A stretch of 64,000 nt of DNA, from positions 3,224,001 through 3,288,000 of the forward strand of contig OZ253666.1 in assembly GCA_965263305.1 (NCBI GenBank), in the 5' to 3' direction. The notes below the pieces were generated by a model. The model was not told where the DNA came from. It saw nothing but the letters and a program-made list of their open reading frames with translations, and ran no database searches. The number at the start of each line of letters is the position of its first letter. Positions within the stretch are counted from its first letter, which is position 1. Positions 44,485 through 52,019 of this stretch are shown here, in pieces. Position numbers and translations under genes: made by a program. The DNA comes from MED-G105 sp965263305. GTDB lineage: Bacteria > Pseudomonadota > Alphaproteobacteria > Caulobacterales > Parvularculaceae.

Positions 44485-45693
44485 TTAATGGAGGGAGCGA
44501 CAAAAGCGCTGGATCCGCAGGCACGCTTCTTCCAAGTCTTTCAAGGCGGCGGCGTAAGAAATGCGGAAATGGGGCGCCAAGCCAAACGCGGCGCCAAAGA
44601 CCACAGCGACGCCTTCAGCCTCTAGGAGCGTTGAAGCGAAGTCCTCATCGGATTTGATGACCGTCCCATCCGGCGCCTTTCGGCCGATAACACCAGCACA
44701 AGAAGGGTAAACATAGAAGGCCCCTTCTGGCGTACGGCAAGACAAACCGTCCGTTTGGTTCAGCATGCTGACGACAAGATCGCGCCGTTCTTTGAAAGCT
44801 TCTAGCCATGTCTGTAAGAAGCTGTGATCGCCGTTGAGAGCGCCGACAACGGCCCACTGGCTAATCGAGCTTGGATTGGATGTTGACTGGGATTGGATTT
44901 TCGCCATCGCTTTGATGAGTGGTTCAGGCCCGCCCGCATAGCCGATGCGCCACCCCGTCATGGAGAAAACCTTGGAGGCGCCGTTCACCGTCAGGGTCCG
45001 GTCAATCAGCTTTGGCTCAACCTGGGCGGGGGTTTTGAAATCGAAGCCGTCGTAGACGATTTTCTCGTACATGTCGTCAGACATGATGAGCACATGGGGG
45101 TGGCGGAGCATGACGTCTGTTAGCGCTTTTAACTCGCTGGCCGTATAGGCGGCGCCGGTTGGGTTGGAGGGGGAATTAAAAATCAACCACCGGGTTTTTG
45201 GCGTAATTGCCGCTTCTAGCGCCGCGGCCGTCAGTTTAAATGCGTTCTCTTCAGTCGTCTGTACAATGATCGGTTCACCGCCGGCGAGTTTGACCATGTC
45301 GGGGTAGGAAACCCAGTAAGGCGCGGGGATAACGACTTCGTCGCCCGGATTAATTGTTGCAATAAGAGCGTTATAGATAACCGCCTTACCGCCGCATCCA
45401 ACGGAGATGTTCGACGGTTCATAAGAAAGATCGTTGTCGCGCTTAAATTTGTCGATAATCGCCGCTTTTAATTCGGGTACGCCATCCACTGCTGTATATT
45501 TCGTTTCGCCTCGTTCAATGGCGTCATTCGCTGCTTGCTTGATGAATTGAGGCGTATCGAAATCAGGTTCACCGGCGCCCAGGCCGATCACATTTTTACC
45601 GGCCGCTTTCATCGCGCGGGCTCTCGTGGTGACGGCGATCGTCGGAGAAGGGGCGATACGATTTACGGCGTCGGACAATCTGAAGTCGGTCAT
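44485..45693 (-). CDS. aatA: Aspartate aminotransferase (class I, 1-beta type)
   Basis: 402 residues; moves the amino group between aspartate and 2-oxoglutarate. The alphaproteobacterial pattern is clear: RIAPSPTIAVTTRARAMKAA, VIGLGAGEPDFDTPQFIK, PAPYWVSYPDMVKLAGG, FNSPSNPTGAAYTASELKAL, the PLP-lysine segment VNGASKVFSMTGWRIGYAGG and SQSTSNPSSISQWA. It may also accept prephenate. The gene is monocistronic by spacing. Confidence 0.95.
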   Translation of the reverse strand: MTDFRLSDAVNRIAPSPTIAVTTRARAMKAAGKNVIGLGAGEPDFDTPQFIKQAANDAIERGETKYTAVDGVPELKAAIIDKFKRDNDLSYEPSNISVGCGGKAVIYNALIATINPGDEVVIPAPYWVSYPDMVKLAGGEPIIVQTTEENAFKLTAAALEAAITPKTRWLIFNSPSNPTGAAYTASELKALTDVMLRHPHVLIMSDDMYEKIVYDGFDFKTPAQVEPKLIDRTLTVNGASKVFSMTGWRIGYAGGPEPLIKAMAKIQSQSTSNPSSISQWAVVGALNGDHSFLQTWLEAFKERRDLVVSMLNQTDGLSCRTPEGAFYVYPSCAGVIGRKAPDGTVIKSDEDFASTLLEAEGVAVVFGAAFGLAPHFRISYAAALKDLEEACLRIQRFCRSLH

Positions 45694-46021
45694 GGCGTCT
45701 CTCTGGTCGTGGCGTAGGGGAATAGGGGGCTTCTAAGGCGAGAAAATTCGAGCATTGCTGCGTCGCAGCGCCGCCTCCTTTTGTCAAGAATATGACGAAA
45801 AAGGCGACCAACTGTGGAGTAACGCGAAAACAGTTAATTGATGTTGATAATTTAAAATGCCCTACAACCCACTGTAAAAACAGAATTTATCGACGTTTTG
45901 TCAGACTCCTATGTGGAAAAAAGAACAGCGTTATCAACCATATGTTGCACTTTCGTCACGCCTGATCATGTGGTTTCATGTGGAGGCCTGCATATTGGCG
46001 GGCGGCCTCCGGGGCGGATGC
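45694..46021. other. Intergenic region between divergent aatA and PAS genes
   Basis: About 330 bases. An imperfect hairpin at about 45771-45808 (CGCC...TTTTGTCA / TGAC-AAAA...GGCG) lies in the leader of the aminotransferase gene; otherwise nothing is recognised. Confidence 0.45.
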
Positions 46022-47104
46022 ATGATAGCGGAACTTCAAACGGCGATATCGACCAAATCTGAGACGGTCCGGGCGGAGCCTCCCATGACGCCGACCGACC
46101 GCCGAAAGGTGAAAGTCGAACGACACGCCTTGTTGCTGCGCGGGGCGCCCGTCGCCATCATTATAAGCTTCGTGAACGCCATATTGACGCTTTTCGTGGC
46201 GTGGAAATCGGTCGATCAGACATTGCTTTTGGGATGGGCGAGCGCCGTTGCCGTTCTGTCGCTCATCCGCATGTTTTTATGGTGGCGTTTCACGCGGGTC
46301 GCAAAATATCGCCATTCGTTGCTCCGGTTCACCCAAGCCCATGTCGTCGGTATGGCGATAAATGGGGTCCTCTGGGGCGCGTTGGCGCCGATCTTCGCCT
46401 TCAGTGGAATGTTGGGGAATGCGTTTTTGCCATTCATTATTGCGGGCATGACGGCGGCGACCGTGTCATCCGCCGGGGCTTCCTGGAAGGCAGTGACCGC
46501 GTTCAACGTTCCTGCACTGGCCGCGATGGCGGCTTCCTATGGGCTGGCCTTGGGCGGGGGCTCAGGGATTACGATTGCCTGTATTATCGTTCTTTATGGC
46601 GCTGCGACGAGTTACCTTGCTTGGAAGACGGAGCAAATGATTGCGCGGGCTATTCGGCTGCGGTCGCGTAACGATAAGTTATTGAAAGCTCTTTCTCGGC
46701 AGGTGGATACTGCCCACGAGTCCGAAAAACGTTTTCGCGCAATTGTTGAATCGTCGAGCGATGTCACCCTGATTTTCTCTCCGGATGGGCGCATTACCTA
46801 TGCCAGCCCGGCCGTGGCCTCAGCCCTTGGGTTGTCGCCACAGGCGCTTCTCGGGAGAACATCCAAAGACCTAGTGCATCCGGATGATTTGGGGGTATTT
46901 CGGTCGGTCGGGTCGCAATCGTTGTCAAAGCTGGGAGAGGTGATTCCTCTCGACCATATCTGTCTTAAAGGCGCGGGCGATCAGTATATTAGCCTGGGCG
47001 GCCGGTTAACGAACATGCTCTACGTTCCGGGCGTGGAAGGGTTCGTCTTTAGTGGCGGCGTGTTGCACCATTTGCCATGCCGGGCGACCGCGCAGGTTGG
47101 TTAG
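46022..47104 (+). CDS. Membrane PAS-domain protein lacking an output domain
   Basis: 360 residues from ATG 46022 (an earlier in-frame ATG at 45911 has a less typical lead). Residues 40-200 hold about six transmembrane helices (APVAIIISFVNAILTLFVAW, FLPFIIAGMTAATVSS, FNVPALAAMAASYGLAL and others). A short linker coil leads to a PAS domain at about 236-340 (FRAIVESSSDVTLIFSPDGR, YASPAVASALGLSPQALLG, LVHPDDLGVFRSV). Such proteins normally continue into a GGDEF, EAL or histidine-kinase domain; here the frame ends soon after VPGVEGFVFSG with an unrelated-looking tail. No GGDEF or kinase remnant was found in the next 380 bases. Confidence 0.75.
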   Translation: MIAELQTAISTKSETVRAEPPMTPTDRRKVKVERHALLLRGAPVAIIISFVNAILTLFVAWKSVDQTLLLGWASAVAVLSLIRMFLWWRFTRVAKYRHSLLRFTQAHVVGMAINGVLWGALAPIFAFSGMLGNAFLPFIIAGMTAATVSSAGASWKAVTAFNVPALAAMAASYGLALGGGSGITIACIIVLYGAATSYLAWKTEQMIARAIRLRSRNDKLLKALSRQVDTAHESEKRFRAIVESSSDVTLIFSPDGRITYASPAVASALGLSPQALLGRTSKDLVHPDDLGVFRSVGSQSLSKLGEVIPLDHICLKGAGDQYISLGGRLTNMLYVPGVEGFVFSGGVLHHLPCRATAQVG

Positions 47105-47483
47105 GGGCTTCGCCGAGGATCAAATACCGTTCCAATGGCGTGCGGGGTGGGTATGGCGTGCGTCCGCTGCGACCGGCGGCATTGCTAACCCGTGTACCGA
47201 TGCAACGGTGGTTTTGGTCTCTGCCCACCGCGGTTGATACGCGGTCATTCGTGGAAAAGAGTTTTTTCAGCGCCATTTCTGCTCGTCCCTATGCCAGTAG
47301 TCATTTTCCGGAAACACCGCACCATTTTGAGGCGTTCACGGCGTTTGGGGAAAATCGTTGCAAACCTTGCGCCAAATGGTTGTGGGACAAGAAAAGTCCT
47401 ATCGCCCAATGAGTCGCAGGGTTGGACGGCGAAATGGCCCCTTTCGATGTCATGGTTAACGAAACGTAACGGCCTTTTTTAGG
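47105..47483. other. Gene-free stretch after the truncated PAS gene
   Basis: About 380 bases between the PAS gene and convergent prmB. All three forward frames were read for GGDEF, EAL or kinase motifs; none was found. It may be the remains of the missing 3' part of the PAS gene, decayed past recognition. Confidence 0.4.
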
Positions 47484-48407
47484 CTAGGCGTCTTCGTCAA
47501 AATCTGCAGCGGCGAGCCAAAACACTTCGCCTTCGCTCTGTTCGCTGTCGAGCCAGAAAAAGTTGAGATGGGGATAATCCTCTTCAAGAATTTCCCGCCC
47601 TGTCCCGATTTCACAAAGAAGCCCCCCCTCGGGCGTTAGAAAATCCGCCGCGCCATCCAGTAATCGCCGAACGATGTCGAGCCCATCTTCACCGCCGGCA
47701 AGTGCGATATCGGGTTCGGCGCGGTATTCTTTCGGCAGCGCCGCCATGGCTTCAGCGTCAACATAGGGCGGATTGGCTATTATGAGATCGAATTGGCGCC
47801 CCTCAACCGGCGCAAATAGATCTCCCTCCAGTAAATCGATGGCGTCGGATAGCGCGTGGTCGTCCACATTGCGGCGGGCGACGGCGAGGGCGTCGGAAGA
47901 CAAGTCCACCGCCGTGACTTTCGCATTGGGAAAGGTCAACGCCGCTAGAATGGCAAGACAGCCGGACCCTGTGCACAGCTCTAAGACTTCCTCGACGTCT
48001 TCAGGGTCGGGCAAATCTTCGAAGGCGTCATTTTCAAAGAGGTCGTCGCCGATCAATTCGCCAATATACGAGCGGGGTACAATGACTCGCTTATCCACAT
48101 AAAACGCCGCTCCCTGAATATAGGCCTTGTTCAACAGATACGCGGCGGGCACGCGATCTTCAGCGCGGCGGGTGACAAGACCTGCGAGACGGTCGCGTTC
48201 GTCGAGTGTCAGGCGTGCATCAAGCCATGGATTGATATCGTCGATTGGCAGATTTAAGCCTTCAAGGATTATATACGCCGCCTCATCAAGGGCGTTCGTG
48301 GCGCCATGGCCAAAGGAGAGGTTTTCCCGGCGAAACAAGGAAACGGCGTAGCGAAGAAAATCCCGTGGCGTGAAAAGTTGTTCAGCGAGAGCGGCGGTCG
48401 TGGTCAT
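47484..48407 (-). CDS. prmB: Ribosomal protein L3 N5-glutamine methyltransferase
   Basis: 307 residues. The helical N-terminal domain (LFTPRDFLRYAVSLFRRENL) and VPAAYLLNKAYIQGAAFYVD, VIVPRSYIGELI are PrmB-like, separating it from HemK/PrmC. The methyltransferase core has ELCTGSGCLAILAALTFPNA (motif I), AVDLSSDALAVARRNV and the catalytic NPPY (DLIIANPPYVDAEAM). It methylates a glutamine of L3 during ribosome assembly. Confidence 0.93.
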   Translation of the reverse strand: MTTTAALAEQLFTPRDFLRYAVSLFRRENLSFGHGATNALDEAAYIILEGLNLPIDDINPWLDARLTLDERDRLAGLVTRRAEDRVPAAYLLNKAYIQGAAFYVDKRVIVPRSYIGELIGDDLFENDAFEDLPDPEDVEEVLELCTGSGCLAILAALTFPNAKVTAVDLSSDALAVARRNVDDHALSDAIDLLEGDLFAPVEGRQFDLIIANPPYVDAEAMAALPKEYRAEPDIALAGGEDGLDIVRRLLDGAADFLTPEGGLLCEIGTGREILEEDYPHLNFFWLDSEQSEGEVFWLAAADFDEDA

Positions 48408-48522
48408 AGTAGGTCCGTCCTGATCATGGTGGAGATTGCATCAGCCGCCGCACGGCGAGTCAGATGACACGTGTCACCTTAGAGGCGTTTCTTCGGAGGG
48501 GTAATCCTAACTGGCACGATTT

Positions 48523-50997
48523 TTATGACTGCCGTGATTTAGCATTAGATTTTCCCCGTTTCGATTTGGGTTTCGACGCTGCTGCGGTAGCGATCTTCTT
48601 TGCGGGGCCAACCTTTTTGGGTTTGGCGTTTTTCGGCGGTTGTTTTTTTGAATTCTGTTTTTCGGTTGATTTTCCCGCCGGCGCCTTTCGTGTTGCCTTG
48701 TTGCGAGAGGACGGCTTTTTCGATCGAGAGGCGTATTCTGTTTTTCGAGTTTTATCGCGACGCGACTGTTTATCGCCTGGCGCCGGATCACTGAGGAGAT
48801 CGAACCGCAACCCGCCGGTCACGGGCGCCGCTTCTGCGAGCCGGACGGTGACTGCCTGGCCGAGGAAATAGACGCCGCCCGTTGTCTCCCCAATCAGGGC
48901 GTGACGAGCCTCGTCAAAACGGAACCGTTCAAAGCCAACCGCGCGCATTGGCACAAAGCCGTCGGCGCCAGTTTCCTCCAGAGCAACAAACAGCCCGAAG
49001 CGGGTGACACCTCGGATTCGGCCTTCAAATTCATCGCCCACGCGTTCTTCGAGAAAGCTTGCAAGATAGCGGTCCGTCGCCTCCCGCTCGGCCGCCATGG
49101 CGCGACGCTCCGTATCGGAAATAAATTCCGCGATCTCGTGCAGTTCTTTTGCCTCTGCTTGCGATTGGCCGCCTTCGCCTAAATTGCAGGCTTTGACCAA
49201 GGCGCGGTGGATCGTCAAATCCGCATAGCGCCGAATGGGGGAGGTGAAATGGGAGTATTTCGCCAGGTTGAGACCAAAATGACCGAAATTCTCAACGCCG
49301 TAATAGGCCTGCATCTGCGAGCGCAGGACAATTTGAGAAATCAGCTCTTTTTGGTCTCGGCTTTCGGCGAGTTTTAATAATTGATTGAAATGGCGAGGCC
49401 GCACCGCGCCGCCCTTAATGAGGCTGTAATCCAGGCTTGAAAGATAATCGCGCGTTGCTGCGAGTTTTTCATCATCGGGCGCCTCGTGGACGCGATACAT
49501 TTGTTCCGTCTTTTTTTGCTCAAGGGTCTCGGCGGCGGCGATATTGGCGAGGATCATAAATTCCTCGATCACCCGATGGGCGTCAAAGCGATCTTTCCGT
49601 GTAACCCCTAAGACCTCGCCTTCCTTGTTAAGGACGACTCGGCGCTCAGGCAGATCAAGGTCAAGGGGCGCGCGGTTCGTTCTTTCCCGCCAGCGCGCAT
49701 CGAACGCGTTTTTCAGATGGCGTATTGTTTGACCGATTTCGTTATCGGTGGGGTTTTCGATGAGCGCCTGGGCTTCCTCATAGGACAGCTTCGAAGCCGA
49801 GCGCATGAGGGCGCGCATAAAGCGATGGCTTTTTTTATGACCATTGGCGTCGATGATCATCTTGACGGCGAGGCAGGGCCGATCTTCGCCAACCCGTAGC
49901 GAACAGAGCTCGTTGGATAGGCGCTCCGGCAGCATGGGAACGACACGATCGGGCAAGTAAACGGAATTGCCCCGTCGGCGCGCTTCACGGTCGAGGGCCG
50001 TTCCCTCCCGGACGAACCAGCTGACATCAGCGATCGCCACGATGACCTGGAATCCGCCTTCGTTATTCGGATCATCATCGGGGGCCGCCCAAACGGCATC
50101 GTCATGATCTTTCGCATCCGCCGGATCGATGGTGAGGAGCGGTGTTGCCCGCAAATCATCCCTCGCGCTAAGGGTCGGCGCTTTGGCTTTCTCCGCTTCT
50201 TTTTCTGCAGCGGGCGGCATATCCATGGGGACGTTATGGTTTGCCAGCGCCATAAGGGAGAACGCGTTGCGATCATCGATATTTCCAGCAATGCTCTGTA
50301 TGCGCGCTTTTGTAGACGAAGACCCACGCCGGGGCGCCGCCTCAGCCCAGACGAGATCGCCGTCTTGGGCGCCTTTGGTGTCTTCTCGGTCGATCGTGAA
50401 TTTTTGTCGAACGCGCTTTTCAACCGGTTCTGCAATACCGCCGAATTTCCTGGCTCGAAAAACGGCGAGAAACCGCTGAGCGCCGCGCCCAATGGCTTTG
50501 ATGACGCTGGCTTCATAGCCGTCATCACCGGCTAGTCTGACGCGCGCTAGAATTCGGTCGCCTTCGCCAAGGGCTGGCTTCTGCCGGGCGGCGTCACGGG
50601 CGGGGAGCCGGATTGTTGGTGGGGTTGTCTCGCTACGCCATTTCGATGGGATACAGAGTAAATCACCATCATCATTGGCAGAGATAATATCTAGGGGGAG
50701 GACCGGCGGAAGTGCATCGGGCGTTTGTACGCGTTTCGGGCCGGTTTTGTTAAGGAGACCTTCTTCGTTCATTTCCTTCAGTAATGAGCGCAGTTCAGTG
50801 CGGGCGTCGCCCTTAATGTTGAACGCCCGGGCGATATCGCGGCGCGTAGCGTCACCGTTGACCTCGGCAAGAAAGTCGAGAATAGCGCTTTTGGACGGCA
50901 ACGCTGACGGCGCCCCGGGGGCTGATTTTTTACGTCGAGGCGATCCGGCATCGCCCGGGGCATCGTTTTTCTTATTTCGCGGCAAGGGGCCATCCAA
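48523..50997 (-). CDS. rnr: Ribonuclease R
   Basis: 824 residues; a processive 3'-5' exonuclease for structured RNA. An N-terminal winged helix (ILDFLAEVNGDATRRDIARA) and cold-shock-like OB region precede the RNB core, whose metal site is in LTIDPADAKDHDDAVWA and VADVSWFVREGTALDREARR, with FTSPIRRYADLTIHRAL later. An S1 domain (GDEFEGRIRGVTRFGLFVAL) is followed by a long Lys/Arg/Pro/Ser-rich tail. The only in-frame starts near the N-terminus are TTG (50997 or the fifth codon), so initiation may be weak. It follows the M23 gene on the same strand by about 70 bases. Confidence 0.95.
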   Translation of the reverse strand: MDGPLPRNKKNDAPGDAGSPRRKKSAPGAPSALPSKSAILDFLAEVNGDATRRDIARAFNIKGDARTELRSLLKEMNEEGLLNKTGPKRVQTPDALPPVLPLDIISANDDGDLLCIPSKWRSETTPPTIRLPARDAARQKPALGEGDRILARVRLAGDDGYEASVIKAIGRGAQRFLAVFRARKFGGIAEPVEKRVRQKFTIDREDTKGAQDGDLVWAEAAPRRGSSSTKARIQSIAGNIDDRNAFSLMALANHNVPMDMPPAAEKEAEKAKAPTLSARDDLRATPLLTIDPADAKDHDDAVWAAPDDDPNNEGGFQVIVAIADVSWFVREGTALDREARRRGNSVYLPDRVVPMLPERLSNELCSLRVGEDRPCLAVKMIIDANGHKKSHRFMRALMRSASKLSYEEAQALIENPTDNEIGQTIRHLKNAFDARWRERTNRAPLDLDLPERRVVLNKEGEVLGVTRKDRFDAHRVIEEFMILANIAAAETLEQKKTEQMYRVHEAPDDEKLAATRDYLSSLDYSLIKGGAVRPRHFNQLLKLAESRDQKELISQIVLRSQMQAYYGVENFGHFGLNLAKYSHFTSPIRRYADLTIHRALVKACNLGEGGQSQAEAKELHEIAEFISDTERRAMAAEREATDRYLASFLEERVGDEFEGRIRGVTRFGLFVALEETGADGFVPMRAVGFERFRFDEARHALIGETTGGVYFLGQAVTVRLAEAAPVTGGLRFDLLSDPAPGDKQSRRDKTRKTEYASRSKKPSSRNKATRKAPAGKSTEKQNSKKQPPKNAKPKKVGPAKKIATAAASKPKSKRGKSNAKSRQS

Positions 50998-51064
50998 TCA
51001 TCAATCAAAGGAGCGCCTTATCATGATTGTCGGGCGGCGGCACGAAATATTGATGGATCGGGTG

Positions 51065-51652
51065 CTAAGCGCCGGTTTTGGGCCGGGCGAGGGGGTTTAT
51101 CGGGCGATCATCGACACGGATTTCGTAGTGGAGATGGATGGCGGTCGCATTGCCCGTGCGCCCGGTACGGCCGATGGTTTGGCCTTTTTCAACGCGCTCG
51201 CCCTGTTTCACGGTGTTGGCGGAAAGGTGGGCATAACGCGTCAGAACGCCGGATCCATGGTCGATGTCCACCGTCCGGCCATAACCGCGTAGCGTCGAGA
51301 CAAGCACAACCCGCCCGGATCCCGCCGCGACAATCTCCCTCGGGGATGAGGTAAACAGATCGATCCCCTGATGCACGTTGCCAGCCCCGCCGCGCCTTGG
51401 CCCGAACCCCGAAGAAAGGCAGCCTTTGACGGGGCGTCGCAAAAGGGCGGTGCGCCTAATGATAATGTCCGGTTGTAAGCTCGTTAAAGCGTGGGTGGGG
51501 GCGTTCGACACCTTCAAACCACGGCATATTTTAAATGGTGGTTGGTCTACAGATAAAACTGGCGCCGGTTCGTTTGTCGCGCACCCTGCGGCCAGAACCA
51601 GGAAAAATGATAGCCGGATCGTTAAAAGCCGTATGATCGAGATCGCACTCAT
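51065..51652 (-). CDS. M23-family peptidoglycan peptidase lipoprotein
   Basis: 195 residues. A lipoprotein signal (LLTIRLSFFLVLAAGC) gives lipidated Cys24. The LytM/M23 domain spans about 78-190: GFGPRRGGAGNVHQGIDLFT (His94, Asp98), SGRVVLVSTLRGYGRTVDID, TRYAHLSANTVKQGERVEKG, TIGRTGRTGNATAIHLHYEI (His173, His175). All zinc ligands are kept, so it is likely an active endopeptidase rather than an EnvC-type activator. It is encoded just before rnr. Confidence 0.92.
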   Translation of the reverse strand: MSAISIIRLLTIRLSFFLVLAAGCATNEPAPVLSVDQPPFKICRGLKVSNAPTHALTSLQPDIIIRRTALLRRPVKGCLSSGFGPRRGGAGNVHQGIDLFTSSPREIVAAGSGRVVLVSTLRGYGRTVDIDHGSGVLTRYAHLSANTVKQGERVEKGQTIGRTGRTGNATAIHLHYEIRVDDRPINPLARPKTGA

Positions 51653-51815
51653 AAAGGTAATATTTTACTGATCGATGGCTGATGAGGATAGGGTATCACG
51701 GACTAAGACAATATGAAGGGCGGCTGGGGGTGGGGTGAATACCGCCATCAAGCACCGCATCATCTCCGCACGAAAAGCGCTCCGATGACATTTTCGTGCT
51801 TTTTTGAGATTGGTG

Positions 51816-51845
51816 TTGACATATACGGCCCAGACGGTGGATAAG
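51816..51845 (+). promoter_or_regulatory. Candidate promoter of the met operon
   Basis: TTGACA at 51816-51821 and GATAAG at 51840-51845 with an 18-base spacer, immediately upstream of the SAM-II element. Confidence 0.55.
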
Positions 51846-51854
51846 CTCGTTCAA

Positions 51855-51909
51855 CGCGCCGATTTGACCCTTCAGCTTGCGGGCGCATTATAAGTAACGC
51901 TAAAGCGAG
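51855..51909 (+). promoter_or_regulatory. SAM-II riboswitch (metA/metX type)
   Basis: Reading plus: GCGCC-GATTTGACC, then AGCTTGC-GGGCGC, an A/T linker and GCTAAAGCG. The P1 stem pairs GCGCC (51856-51860) with GGCGC (51882-51886), and the 3' GCTAAAG (51899-51905) forms the pseudoknot. This matches the SAM-II consensus (GATTTGA ... AGCTTGC ... GCTAAA), known mostly from Alphaproteobacteria upstream of methionine genes. It lies about 110 bases before the metX-metB start; S-adenosylmethionine would lower expression of the operon. Confidence 0.92.
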
Positions 51910-52019
51910 GGGTGCGGGTAGAGCGAACCTTTGTCGCCAAATGTAGACCGCCCTTTCTCTCTAGCTTCCTTATATAGCTCGTAAGCAATCTTCGTAGCCG
52001 GCGCATGATGGAGCGCTGG

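Noticed and set aside
48088..48100. DnaA-box-like TTATCCACA
   Set aside because: Single copy inside the prmB coding region, with no cluster or AT-rich unwinding element.
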